This document shows positions 53,244 through 61,741 of a stretch of 64,000 nt of DNA, piece by piece. The stretch comes from Pseudomonas chlororaphis. Lineage in GTDB: Bacteria > Pseudomonadota > Gammaproteobacteria > Pseudomonadales > Pseudomonadaceae. The position numbers were made by a program, and so were the translations under genes. Below the pieces are notes generated by a model. That model worked only from the letters and a program-made list of their open reading frames with translations. It ran no database searches and had not been told where the DNA came from. Position 1 is the first letter of the stretch. Each line of letters begins with the position of its first letter. The DNA lies in the NCBI RefSeq assembly GCF_001921865.1, contig NZ_MSCT01000017.1, positions 1 through 64,000 of the forward strand, read 5' to 3'.

Positions 53244-53338
53244 CCTGTAGGAGCGAGGCTTGCCCGCGATTGCAGGCGCTGCGTTCCGTCAGGGTTACCT
53301 CATCACCGTTCATCGCGGGCAAGCCTCGCTCCTACAGA
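53244..53338. repeat. REP pair of a variant type inside the phnW-phnX interval
   Basis: CCTGTAGGAGCGAGGCTTGC...CCGCGAT and its inverted copy ATCGCGGGCAAGCCTCGCTC. The core is GAGGCTTGCCCGC, unlike the GAGCTTGCTCGC elsewhere, and the halves are arranged outward with a 40-base loop. It ends 13 bases before the phnX ATG. Confidence 0.85.
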
Positions 53339-53351
53339 TAGGCATCGACAC

Positions 53352-54179
53352 ATGAACTACAACACCCCCAACCAGCTGCAAGCCGCCATCCTCGACTGGG
53401 CCGGCACCGTGGTCGATTTCGGTTCCTTCGCGCCGACCCAGATTTTCGTCGAGGCCTTCGCCGAGTTCGACGTGCAAGTCTCCATCGAAGAAGCCCGCGG
53501 CCCGATGGGCATGGGCAAGTGGGATCACATCCGTACCCTGTGCGACCTGCCACCAGTCGCCGAGCGCTATCGCCAGGCGTTCGGCCGTACCCCGACCGAC
53601 GCCGACGTCACCGCCATCTACCAGCGCTTCATGCCGCTGCAAATCGAAAAGATCGCCGAACATTCAGCGTTGATTCCCGGCGCCCTGGAGACCATCGCCC
53701 AGTTGCGCCGGCAAGGCCTCAAGATCGGTTCCTGCTCCGGCTACCCGAAACAGGTCATGGACAAGGTGGTGGAACTGGCCGCGAGCAACGGCTACGTCGC
53801 TGACCATGTGGTGGCCACCGACGAGGTGCCCAACGGCCGCCCATGGCCGGCCCAGGCCCTGGCCAACGTGATCGCCCTGGGGATCGACGACGTTGCCGCC
53901 TGCGTGAAGATCGACGACACCGTGCCGGGCATTCTCGAAGGCCGCCGCGCCGGCATGTGGACCGTGGCGCTGGTCTGCTCCGGCAATGCCCTGGGCCTGA
54001 GCTATGAAGGCTATCGGGCCCTGGCCAGCGACGCCCTGGCCCGCGAGCGCCAGCGTATCCACGGGCTGTTCGAGGGCGCGCGCCCGCATTACCTGATCGA
54101 CACCATCGGCGACTTGCCGCCGGTGATCGCCGACATCAACAAGCGCCTGGCCAACGGCGAGACGCCGCAGGGCTGCTGA
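53352..54179 (+). CDS. phnX: Phosphonoacetaldehyde hydrolase
   Basis: HAD-superfamily enzyme that splits phosphonoacetaldehyde into acetaldehyde and phosphate. 275 residues: LQAAILDWAGTVVDFGSFAP holds the nucleophile Asp of the first HAD motif, ARGPMGMGKWDHIRTL the cap with the Schiff-base lysine, SCSGYPKQVMD the second motif and VKIDDTVPGILEGRRAGMWT the fourth. The upstream REP leaves no strong ribosome site. Confidence 0.95.
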   Translation: MNYNTPNQLQAAILDWAGTVVDFGSFAPTQIFVEAFAEFDVQVSIEEARGPMGMGKWDHIRTLCDLPPVAERYRQAFGRTPTDADVTAIYQRFMPLQIEKIAEHSALIPGALETIAQLRRQGLKIGSCSGYPKQVMDKVVELAASNGYVADHVVATDEVPNGRPWPAQALANVIALGIDDVAACVKIDDTVPGILEGRRAGMWTVALVCSGNALGLSYEGYRALASDALARERQRIHGLFEGARPHYLIDTIGDLPPVIADINKRLANGETPQGC

Positions 54180-54197
54180 TCGGCAGGCCTTTGCCAC

Positions 54198-54234
54198 AAA
54201 AACGGCAGCCCCGATCCGGTGCTGCCGTTTTTTT
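54198..54234. terminator. Terminator after phnX
   Basis: AAAAACGGCAGC / GCTGCCGTTTTTTT hairpin with an 11-base loop. Confidence 0.9.
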
Positions 54235-54353
54235 ATCGTCGCCCGCCCCGAACCGCGCATTTGCCCCAGGCAGAGCCTCGCAAACAGGATTACAGTTAAA
54301 GCACTCCGTCGCTCAAGAGCGGAGGCTACAGACCTGATAACGAGGAAGGCGCC

Positions 54354-54902
54354 ATGCCCTGGAAGAACTCCGACAGCCGTTACAGCACGGTGTCGATTGC
54401 ATTGCATTGGTTGATGCTGGTGTTGTTGATCGCGGTGTACGCCTGTATCGAATTACGCGGCATTTTTCCCAAGGGCAGCGGCGGCCGGACGCTGATCAAG
54501 GAAGCGCACTTCATGCTTGGCCTGACGGTGTTCGTGCTGGTCTGGTTGCGCCTGTTCGCCCGCAGCCTGGGGGTGGCGCCGAAGATCGTGCCGACTCCAC
54601 CGAACTGGCAGGCGCTCCTGTCCAGGCTAATGCACACGGCCCTTTACCTGTTCATGCTCGCCATGCCGATTCTCGGCTGGCTGATTACCAGCGCCGAAGG
54701 CCATCAGGTGATGTTCTACGGCATCGACCTGCCGCTGCTGGTGGCTGAAAACAAAGCGTTCGCCAAACAGGTCGAAGGCTGGCACGTGCTGCTGGGCACC
54801 ATCGGCTACTGGCTGATCGGGCTGCACGCGGTGGCCGGGCTCTATCACCACTACTTCATGCGCGACAACACCCTGCTGCGCATGCTGCCCAAGCGCGGCT
54901 AA
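54354..54902 (+). CDS. Cytochrome b561
   Basis: 182-residue, four-TM b-type cytochrome: SIALHWLMLVLLIAVYACIE, KEAHFMLGLTVFVLVWLRLF, MHTALYLFMLAMPILGWLIT and the C-terminal GLHAVAGLYHHYFMRDNTL supply the haem histidines. It stands alone, unlike the peroxidase-coupled copy at 37551-38090. Likely role: quinol-superoxide or other electron transfer, unassigned. It converges with a PLP enzyme gene with a four-base overlap. Confidence 0.92.
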   Translation: MPWKNSDSRYSTVSIALHWLMLVLLIAVYACIELRGIFPKGSGGRTLIKEAHFMLGLTVFVLVWLRLFARSLGVAPKIVPTPPNWQALLSRLMHTALYLFMLAMPILGWLITSAEGHQVMFYGIDLPLLVAENKAFAKQVEGWHVLLGTIGYWLIGLHAVAGLYHHYFMRDNTLLRMLPKRG

Positions 54903-55834
54903 GGTTGCGCCGGCGTGGCAAACCCCCGGCGGCCCTGCAAACCGCCGGTGTGCACGAAGATCAAGCGGCTGCCGACGGCAAAACACCCGGCCTCGACCTG
55001 CTGCTTGAGCGCCAGCAGGGCCTTGCCGGTGTACAACGGCTCCAGCGCGATGCCGCTGCTGCGTTCGCTCTCTTCGATAAACCCCAGTAACGTCGGGTCG
55101 ACCTTGGCGAAGCCGCCGCGGCTGCCGTCGAACAGTTCATAGCGCGCCGCCGGCAGCCCGGCTTCTTGCACAATCGCTTCCACCTGTTGGGCGACGCCAT
55201 GATCGTCCGGCACCGCCAGGGCGCCATACACCGGATGCGCGCCGGCCTCCCCCAGCACCAACCCGGCCAGGGTGGTCCCGGTACCGGCGGCCAGCCACCA
55301 GCCGTGATAGTCGTCCCAGCCCAGGGTATTCAGCTGGCTGCGCACCTGGCTCACCAGCGGTACGCAGCCGCTGGCCCCCAGCAACCCGCCGCCGCCCTCC
55401 GCCACCGGGAGCAACTCGGGGTATTGCGCCTGCCAGGGCTGCCAGAAACCCGGTTGATGGCGCGCCCGGTAGCCGGCATAACCGAGCCAGTGCAGGCGCA
55501 TGCCGAAGGCCTGCAAGTCGAGCACGGTGGGCGTGTCCTGCGGATGGCCGCGCAGCAGCCCCACGGTGGCGAAACCGAAGCGTTTGCCGGCCGCCGCCAG
55601 CGCATGCAAGTGATTGGAGTGAGCGCCGCCCAGGCTGATAAGGCCCTGCGCGCCGACCGCGCGAGCCGCTTCCAGGTGCGGGGCGAGCTTGAACCACTTA
55701 TTGCCGGAAATCAGCGGGTCGACGCGGTCCAGGCGCAGGATCGCCACCTCGACCCCGGCCCGGGCCAGCCAGTCGAGGGCAAGGGGTTGCAGGGGCGCTT
55801 GCAGCAACCCGTCGAAAGCAGGAGGAAACGCCAT
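54899..55834 (-). CDS. ACC deaminase/D-cysteine desulfhydrase family PLP enzyme
   Basis: 311 residues, fold type II PLP enzyme. The PLP lysine is in ISGNKWFKLA (K46), followed by LISLGGAHSNHLHALAAAG and AAGTGTTLAGLVLG. Family members deaminate 1-aminocyclopropane-1-carboxylate or break D-cysteine; the specificity residues were not checked and plain ACC deaminases are usually longer, so D-cysteine desulfhydrase or an unknown substrate is more likely. Confidence 0.85.
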   Translation of the reverse strand: MAFPPAFDGLLQAPLQPLALDWLARAGVEVAILRLDRVDPLISGNKWFKLAPHLEAARAVGAQGLISLGGAHSNHLHALAAAGKRFGFATVGLLRGHPQDTPTVLDLQAFGMRLHWLGYAGYRARHQPGFWQPWQAQYPELLPVAEGGGGLLGASGCVPLVSQVRSQLNTLGWDDYHGWWLAAGTGTTLAGLVLGEAGAHPVYGALAVPDDHGVAQQVEAIVQEAGLPAARYELFDGSRGGFAKVDPTLLGFIEESERSSGIALEPLYTGKALLALKQQVEAGCFAVGSRLIFVHTGGLQGRRGFATPAQP

Positions 55835-55921
55835 GGATCGGGGGCTCGGGCGGAATGAGGCGGGAGTCTATCAGCAAAACCGCAGAGCCCCTGACAGCGG
55901 GTCCTGCGGCCCCGAACACAG

Positions 55922-55986
55922 GCTTCGCCAGCGGCTACAACGACGCCCGGTATCATCGTATAGCCGCTGCGCTCGCCGTGCAGCGG
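55922..55986. repeat. REP pair of the AGCCGCTG family
   Basis: GCTTCGCCAGCGGCTACAAC and TATAGCCGCTGCGCTCGCCG inverted copies between the PLP enzyme and fadH. Confidence 0.65.
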
Positions 55987-55994
55987 ACGTAACA

Positions 55995-56030
55995 AGGCCA
56001 CCGCGATCGATAAACGAATCGCGGTGGCCT
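55995..56030 (-). terminator. Terminator hairpin of fadH
   Basis: Perfect 13-bp stem AGGCCACCGCGAT / ATCGCGGTGGCCT just after the fadH stop on the minus strand. No T tract follows. Confidence 0.6.
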
Positions 56031-56044
56031 CGGTTAGCAGACCG

Positions 56045-58084
56045 TCAGATTTCAGCCGCCAGGCGCGAACCCTGGTTGATCGCGCGCTTGGCGTCCAGCT
56101 CGGCGGCCACGTCGGCGCCGCCGATCAGGTGCACGTTCTGCCCAGCGGCCAGCAGGCCGTCCTGCAGCTCGCGCAGCGGGTCCTGGCCGGCGCAGATCAC
56201 GATGTTGTCCACCGGCAGTACCTGCGGTTCGCCGCTCTCGCCGATGCGGATATGCAGGCCGGCGTCGTCGATCTTCAGGTATTCCACGCTGTTGAGCATC
56301 TGCACGCGCTTGTTCTTCAAGCCGGTGCGGTGGATCCAGCCGGTGGTCTTGCCCAGGCCGTCGCCGACCTTGGAGGCCTTGCGTTGCAGCAGGAACACCT
56401 GGCGCGCCGGTGCATGGGGCTGCGCCTTGACGCCCGCCACGCCACCGCGCGCTTCAAGCTGGGTGTCGATGCCCCACTCCTTCCAGAACGCCTCACGGTC
56501 CTGGCTGGTGGCCACGCCTTCGTGAACAAGGAATTCGGAGACGTCGAAGCCGATCCCGCCGGCGCCGATTACCGCCACGTTCTTGCCCACGGGTTTGCGT
56601 TGCAGCAACACATCCAGGTAACTCAGCACCTTGGCGTTCTCGACCCCGGGAATCGCCGGCGTGCGCGGCGCGATGCCGGTGGCCAGGATGATCTCGTCGT
56701 AGCCGCCCGCCACCAGTTGCGCCACATCCACGCGGGTGTTCAGGCACAGTTCGACGTGGGTGGTCTGCAACTTGCGTTTGAAATAGCGCAGGGTTTCATA
56801 GAACTCTTCCTTGCCCGGCACGCGCTTGGCGACATTGAACTGGCCGCCGATTTCGCTGGCCGAATCGAACAGCGTCACCTGATGGCCGCGCTCGGCCGCC
56901 ACGGTGGCCGCCGACAACCCGGCCGGGCCGGCGCCGACCACGGCGATCTTCTTGATCTGCTGCACCGGCACATAGTTGAGTTCGGTTTCGTGGCAGGCCC
57001 GCGGGTTGACCAGGCAGCTGGTGAGCTTGCCGCCGAAGGTGTGGTCCAGGCAGGCCTGGTTGCAGCCGATGCAGGTGTTGATTTCGTCGCCACGCCCGGC
57101 GGCCGCCTTGTTGACGAACTCCGGGTCGGCGAGGAACGGCCGCGCCATGGACACCATGTCGGCGTCGCCCTCGGCGAGGATCTGCTCGGCGACTTCCGGG
57201 GTATTGATACGGTTAGTGGTGATCAGCGGGATGGAAACCGAACCGCGCAGCTTGGCCGTGACCTTGCTGAAAGCCGCACGCGGCACCTTGGTGGCAATGG
57301 TCGGAATGCGCGCTTCGTGCCAGCCGATACCGGTGTTGATGATCGTCGCGCCGGCCTGCTCGATGGCCTTGGCCAGTTGCACGATTTCTTCCCAGGTGCT
57401 GCCGCCTTCCACCAAGTCGAGCATCGACAGGCGGAAGATGATGATGAAGTTCGGGCCGACCGCCTCGCGCACCCGGCGGACGATTTCCACCGGCAGGCGC
57501 ATGCGGTTTTCGTAGCTGCCGCCCCAACGGTCGGTGCGGTGGTTGGTGTGCGCGGCGAGGAACTGGTTAATGAAGTAGCCTTCGGACCCCATGATCTCGA
57601 CGCCGTCGTACTCGGCCTGTTGGGCCAGGGCCGAACAGGTGACGAAATCGCGGATCTGCTTCTCGATGCCCTCCTCGTCCAGCTCCTTGGGCTTGAACGG
57701 GTTGATCGGCGCCTGGATCGCGCTCGGCGCCACCTGCTTCGGGCTATAGGCATAACGCCCGGCATGGAGGATCTGCATGCAGATCTTGCCGCCAGCCTCA
57801 TGCACCGCGCGGGTCACGATGCGGTGCTTGAGCGCCTCTTCCTCGGTGGTCAGCTTGGCGGCGCCGGAGTACACGCCACCCTCGTCGTTGGGGCCGATAC
57901 CGCCGGTCACCATCAGGCCCACGCCACCGCGGGCACGCTCGGCGAAGTAAGCCGCCATGCGCTCGAAACCGCCGGGCTTTTCTTCAAGACCGGTGTGCAT
58001 CGAGCCCATCAGGGTACGGTTGCGCAGGGTGGTAAACCCCAGGTCCAGCGGGGCCAACAGGTGCGGGTAATGAGCGGCGGCCAT
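56045..58084 (-). CDS. fadH: 2,4-dienoyl-CoA reductase (NADPH)
   Basis: Reduces 2,4-dienoyl-CoA during beta-oxidation of unsaturated fatty acids. 679 residues: an old-yellow-enzyme FMN barrel (PLDLGFTTLRNRTLMGSMHT, QILHAGRYAYSPKQVAPSAI, YFINQFLAAHTNHRTDRWGG), a 4Fe-4S site (CIGCNQACLD...CLVNPRAC), then FAD and NADPH Rossmann domains (VGAGPAGLSAATVAAERG, VIGAGGIGFDVSEFLVHEG). E. coli FadH has 672. GGAG before the ATG at 58084 decides against a GTG four codons upstream. Confidence 0.95.
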   Translation of the reverse strand: MAAAHYPHLLAPLDLGFTTLRNRTLMGSMHTGLEEKPGGFERMAAYFAERARGGVGLMVTGGIGPNDEGGVYSGAAKLTTEEEALKHRIVTRAVHEAGGKICMQILHAGRYAYSPKQVAPSAIQAPINPFKPKELDEEGIEKQIRDFVTCSALAQQAEYDGVEIMGSEGYFINQFLAAHTNHRTDRWGGSYENRMRLPVEIVRRVREAVGPNFIIIFRLSMLDLVEGGSTWEEIVQLAKAIEQAGATIINTGIGWHEARIPTIATKVPRAAFSKVTAKLRGSVSIPLITTNRINTPEVAEQILAEGDADMVSMARPFLADPEFVNKAAAGRGDEINTCIGCNQACLDHTFGGKLTSCLVNPRACHETELNYVPVQQIKKIAVVGAGPAGLSAATVAAERGHQVTLFDSASEIGGQFNVAKRVPGKEEFYETLRYFKRKLQTTHVELCLNTRVDVAQLVAGGYDEIILATGIAPRTPAIPGVENAKVLSYLDVLLQRKPVGKNVAVIGAGGIGFDVSEFLVHEGVATSQDREAFWKEWGIDTQLEARGGVAGVKAQPHAPARQVFLLQRKASKVGDGLGKTTGWIHRTGLKNKRVQMLNSVEYLKIDDAGLHIRIGESGEPQVLPVDNIVICAGQDPLRELQDGLLAAGQNVHLIGGADVAAELDAKRAINQGSRLAAEI

Positions 58085-58295
58085 CGGTAACTCCACATCG
58101 AGCGATCACGGAAAAATGCGGAAGCTCTGCGGCTCCCGTCAGTCATGACCGCCAGACTAAGATCAGGCCCGGGCTCACTCAATGACCGTAACTGACAAGT
58201 TATTGATCTAAATGCGCAACCCCACCCTTGGCAATCCAGGACATGGGCCCTACCCTAGTCAGCGAATCCCGCACACGGCTGTTGACTGTCCTCCC

Positions 58296-59426
58296 ATGCG
58301 CAAACTTCTGTACTTCATCGTCTCCCTGGCACTGATTGCCGCCATCACCAGCTACGGGTTCTGGACCCGTGAACGCCCCGTCGGACACTACCTGTCCGAC
58401 CTGCGGATCAATCTTGCCGTCGACCAGGGCACGCCAGCCGATCATGGCAACCTGCTGGGCATCCAGCCCGAGCTGTTCCCCACCGATTACCAGAGCCCCG
58501 AGCGCCTGCACCGCAAGCTCGCGGCCTACCTGCAACAAGCCCGCGACCAGGGACTGCTGAGCGACAAGACCGTGGTGGTGCTGCCGGAACACATCGGCAC
58601 CTGGCTGATGGTCAGCGGCGAGAAGAACGAGCTGTACCAGGCGGCCAGCCTCAAGGAAGCGATGAACTGGCTGGCGGTGAGCAACCCCCTGCCGTTCCTG
58701 CGCGCCCTGATCAGTGCCCGGGGCGACAGTCGCCTGGACGATGCCCACCTGCGGATGAAAGCCCGGAGCATGGCCGAACAGTACCAACAGTTGTTCGGCG
58801 GCCTGGCCAGGGAGTTTCGCATCACCCTGGTGGCGGGCTCCATCGTCCTGCCCGAGCCGATGATCGAAGGCGAACGCCTGCGGATCGGCAAGGGCGCGCT
58901 GTACAACACCAGCCTGGTCTTCGGCCGCGACGGCCTGCCGCTCGGCCAGCCGCAACGCCAGCTGTACCCGACCTTCGACGAACGCGGCTTCATCCAGGCC
59001 AGCGCCGACCAGGCGGTCCAGGTCGTCGATACCCCCGCCGGCCGCCTGGGCGTGCTGATCGGCAGCGACAGCTGGTATCCGGACAACTACCGCAAGCTCG
59101 ACGCCCAGGGCGCCCAATTGGTGGCGGTGCCGGCCTTCGTCATGGGCCGCGGCGCCTGGGACCGGCCATGGCGCGGCTACAAGAACCTCGCGACCCCGAG
59201 CGAGATCAGCCTCAAACCCGAAGAAGTCAGCGAAGGCGAAGCCTGGCGCCGCCTGACCCTGACCAGCCGGGCCCCCAGCAGCCAGGCCAGTGGCGGCATC
59301 AGTGTGTTCCTGCGCGGCCAGTTCTGGGATCAGGGCAGCGCCGGACAAAGCTTCATCAACAGCCGTGGCGAGAATTTCGCCGACGGCGACGCCCGTGGCG
59401 CACGCTTGCTGAACCTCTGGTTGTAA
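58296..59426 (+). CDS. Membrane-anchored nitrilase-like protein lacking the catalytic cysteine
   Basis: 376 residues: N-terminal TM (LLYFIVSLALIAAITSYGFW), then a carbon-nitrogen hydrolase fold on the periplasmic side. Glu98 in VVVLPEHIGTW matches the general base and NTSLVFGRDG is typical, but the nucleophile segment reads IGSDSWYPDNYR where hydrolases have ICYD-xxFP-xxYR, so Cys is Gly256, and the usual lysine segment is QRQLYP. It may be a non-enzymatic binding protein. It is followed after four bases by an AraC gene. Confidence 0.8.
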   Translation: MRKLLYFIVSLALIAAITSYGFWTRERPVGHYLSDLRINLAVDQGTPADHGNLLGIQPELFPTDYQSPERLHRKLAAYLQQARDQGLLSDKTVVVLPEHIGTWLMVSGEKNELYQAASLKEAMNWLAVSNPLPFLRALISARGDSRLDDAHLRMKARSMAEQYQQLFGGLAREFRITLVAGSIVLPEPMIEGERLRIGKGALYNTSLVFGRDGLPLGQPQRQLYPTFDERGFIQASADQAVQVVDTPAGRLGVLIGSDSWYPDNYRKLDAQGAQLVAVPAFVMGRGAWDRPWRGYKNLATPSEISLKPEEVSEGEAWRRLTLTSRAPSSQASGGISVFLRGQFWDQGSAGQSFINSRGENFADGDARGARLLNLWL

Positions 59427-59430
59427 GCCC

Positions 59431-60468
59431 ATGAAGCCGCAACCGATGCGCCTCGGTGACTTGTCGGTGGGTTTCGTCCATAGCCTGGCCGATGCCGTGC
59501 GCAGTCACGGCATCGACCCACAGCCCTTGCTGGAACAATACGGACTGGATGCCGCCCGCCTCGCCGAGGCCGGCGCGCGGCTGTCGATCCCGCGCTACAT
59601 GCGCCTGGGCCACGCGGCGATCCAGCTGACAGGCGACCCGGCCCTGGGCTTGCGCATGGGCCAGCTCAGCCGCCTGAGCCAGGCAGGCCTGGCGGGCATC
59701 ACCGCGGCCCAGGCCCCGACCGTACGCGAGGCCGCACGCTGCCTGACCCGCTTCGACGCGCTGTACGGCTCGAACTATCGCGGCCAGTCGAGCTTCCACG
59801 AAGACGCCGATGGCGCTTGGCTGCGCTTCTATTCCATCAGTCCCTACAACGCCTACAACCGCTTTGTGGTGGACTCGATCCTGTCTGGCTGGCTCCGGCA
59901 GTTGGGCAGCCTCGGCTCGCCGCTCAAGGCCGAACGCATCGAGATCGAGTTCGCCCAGACCGATTACCGCGAACGTTACGACGCCCTGGGTGATTGCCCG
60001 ATCCTGTTCGGTGCCGAGCACAATCAGCTGCGCCTGAGCCAGGCCAGCCTGGCCCAACGCAACCCCGAGCACTGCCCCAGTACCTGGCGCCTGCTATTGA
60101 AGTTGTGTGAACGGGAACTGGAGCAATTGACCCGGACCCGCAGCCTGCGCGAACGCATCATTGCGCTACTGGGACCCTTGCTCAATGGTGGCCGGGAGCC
60201 TGGCCTGGAAGAAGTGGCGGCGCGCCTGAAGCTGCCGACCTGGACCCTGCGCCGCAAGCTCGCCGAGGAAGGGACGCAGTTTCGCGCCATTCTCAACGAC
60301 ACTCGCCGCGATCTGGCGATGACCTACATTCGCGATACCGAACTGGCCTTCGGGGAAATTGCCTATCTGTTGGGGTTTGCCTCGGCCGAGGCGTTTCAGC
60401 GGGCCTTCAAGCGCTGGAGCGGCCAGACGCCGGGAGAGTTCCGTCGCAGCCACCGGCAGTCCGCCTGA
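59431..60468 (+). CDS. AraC-family regulator
   Basis: 345 residues. N-terminal arabinose-binding-type domain of the OruR/ArgR-like group (LADAVRSHGIDPQPLLEQYG), C-terminal AraC double helix-turn-helix: LEEVAARLKLPTWTLRRKLA and IAYLLGFASAEAFQRAFKRW. It starts four bases after the nitrilase-like gene and probably regulates it. Ligand unknown. Confidence 0.9.
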   Translation: MKPQPMRLGDLSVGFVHSLADAVRSHGIDPQPLLEQYGLDAARLAEAGARLSIPRYMRLGHAAIQLTGDPALGLRMGQLSRLSQAGLAGITAAQAPTVREAARCLTRFDALYGSNYRGQSSFHEDADGAWLRFYSISPYNAYNRFVVDSILSGWLRQLGSLGSPLKAERIEIEFAQTDYRERYDALGDCPILFGAEHNQLRLSQASLAQRNPEHCPSTWRLLLKLCERELEQLTRTRSLRERIIALLGPLLNGGREPGLEEVAARLKLPTWTLRRKLAEEGTQFRAILNDTRRDLAMTYIRDTELAFGEIAYLLGFASAEAFQRAFKRWSGQTPGEFRRSHRQSA

Positions 60469-60474
60469 AAAAAA

Positions 60475-60503
60475 ACGCCACCGGCGTTACAGCTCGGTGG
60501 CGT
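60475..60503. terminator. Terminator shared by the AraC gene and the small ORF
   Basis: ACGCCACCG / CGGTGGCGT stem with an 11-base loop. Eight A lie on the left (eight T on the minus strand), so it is strongest for the minus-strand small ORF, whose last sense codons form one arm. Confidence 0.8.
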
Positions 60504-60573
60504 CTTCTGCGGGGTCCAGCGGGTCCAGCTCAAAAGCCTGGAACTCCAGCAGTTCTTCTTGGTAATCGTCCAT
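60487..60573 (-). CDS. 28-residue acidic small protein
   Basis: Reads MDDYQEELLEFQAFELDPLD then PAEDATEL. It has a good AAGGAG seven bases before the ATG, very acidic composition (11 Asp/Glu), and no TM. I recall short proteins with this MDDYQEELLE start in other pseudomonads but know no function. The stop codon lies in the loop of its own terminator. It is convergent with the AraC gene. Confidence 0.75.
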   Translation of the reverse strand: MDDYQEELLEFQAFELDPLDPAEDATEL

Positions 60574-60752
60574 GGCGGACTCCTTGTGTTGGGGTTGAAT
60601 CACCTTCTTACTGACCTTCGCCACCAGCATAAAGTGCCGGTATGACAGAAAAAATACTGCGCGAGAATCGTTGGTTTCTCAAAGGGAACGTAGCAGCTCG
60701 CCACGGATTTACCGGGTGTCCGGCAAAGCGTGCTCCAAGGAGAGACAGCGGA

Positions 60753-60784
60753 GCGGAATCGACATTGCCCAATGTCGATTCCGC
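60753..60784. repeat. 14-bp perfect hairpin downstream of the DUF2242-like gene
   Basis: GCGGAATCGACATT / AATGTCGATTCCGC around GCCC. It has no T tract on either side, so it is a stable mRNA 3' end or an unusual terminator. Confidence 0.6.
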
Positions 60785-60795
60785 GCCGCAAATGC

Positions 60796-61650
60796 TTACT
60801 GCGGTAGCGCCGGGATCGGCTCTGTCGGCGCCGGCAAGGTGCTGGCCGGAGGCGGGGTGACGATTTCGCTGGCCGGGGCCGGTTCAACGGTGGAACTCGG
60901 CGCAATGGGGGCTGCTTCCACCGGCGCCGCCAACGGCTGCGAGAGGTTCGGCTCGGGCGCAACGACAGGAGCCGCAGGTGCGGGCACGACGGCCGGGACG
61001 ACCGGGGCCGGTGGCGGTGTCACAGGTTCCGGAGCTGGCGCTGCGGCAGGTTCTGCAGGCTTGGGCTCGGGCATCCCCAGGTCGGTCTTGGGTTTCTCGG
61101 CGATATGCGCCGCCTTTTTCGCCTCTGGAGGCAGAAACAGTTCCACCAGGGCGAAATAACGTTCGTAGAACTTCGCCGAGGAAACGGTCTCGCTGGCGAC
61201 CTTGACCATCGAGTCGTCGGTCGAGCCGATCGGCATCGACACCGAGCCCAACACGCCGACCCCCAGGCTCGCCGAGTTGTTGACCTTCTTCAGGGCGTAA
61301 CGGTCCTGCAGGGCGTTGGCGAACACCGTGGAGCGGTGGTCGGTGCTGCCATCCTGGGCGCACACCACGCTGAAGCTGATCTCCATGTGGGTTTCGCCCG
61401 TCTGCTGGAAGCTCTTGTGACCGCTGACCAGCTTCGGATCGCTGCTGGTGATGATGTAGCCCTGGCTGAGCAGGGCACGCCGGGCCGCCTCGCAGGAGGC
61501 CTTGTCGCTCACCGGGTAATTGCGCGAGAAGGTGCCGGAGTCGTCGAAGTTCTCATGCTCGTAAATGGCGGTTTTCTGCGACGAGCAACCGGCCACGGCC
61601 GCCACCAACAGCATCAACCCGGCGGCGCGCAGGTGAAATGGTCTATACAT
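60796..61650 (-). CDS. DUF2242-like lipoprotein with Pro/Ala-rich tail
   Basis: 284 residues. Signal peptide and lipobox (LVAAVAGC, Cys22) from the ATG at 61650, which has AGGA seven bases upstream; an in-frame ATG 18 codons earlier lacks this. The domain (YEHENFDDSGTFSRNYPV and SLGVGVLGSVSMPIGSTDDS) resembles DUF2242, an outer membrane lipoprotein of unknown role. The last 90 residues are Pro/Ala/Glu-rich and would cross the peptidoglycan. Confidence 0.8.
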   Translation of the reverse strand: MYRPFHLRAAGLMLLVAAVAGCSSQKTAIYEHENFDDSGTFSRNYPVSDKASCEAARRALLSQGYIITSSDPKLVSGHKSFQQTGETHMEISFSVVCAQDGSTDHRSTVFANALQDRYALKKVNNSASLGVGVLGSVSMPIGSTDDSMVKVASETVSSAKFYERYFALVELFLPPEAKKAAHIAEKPKTDLGMPEPKPAEPAAAPAPEPVTPPPAPVVPAVVPAPAAPVVAPEPNLSQPLAAPVEAAPIAPSSTVEPAPASEIVTPPPASTLPAPTEPIPALPQ

Positions 61651-61741
61651 CGAAAATCCTGAGGAAAACGGTCCGGGGCGTATTGTGCAACAGTTCGGGG
61701 TCACAGAGCGCGCGGATTAGTGTCTTAAAATTAATACATGT

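Noticed and set aside
56024..58090. 688-codon open frame antisense to fadH
   Set aside because: fadH on the other strand has FMN, Fe-S, FAD and NADPH motifs; the antisense frame has none.
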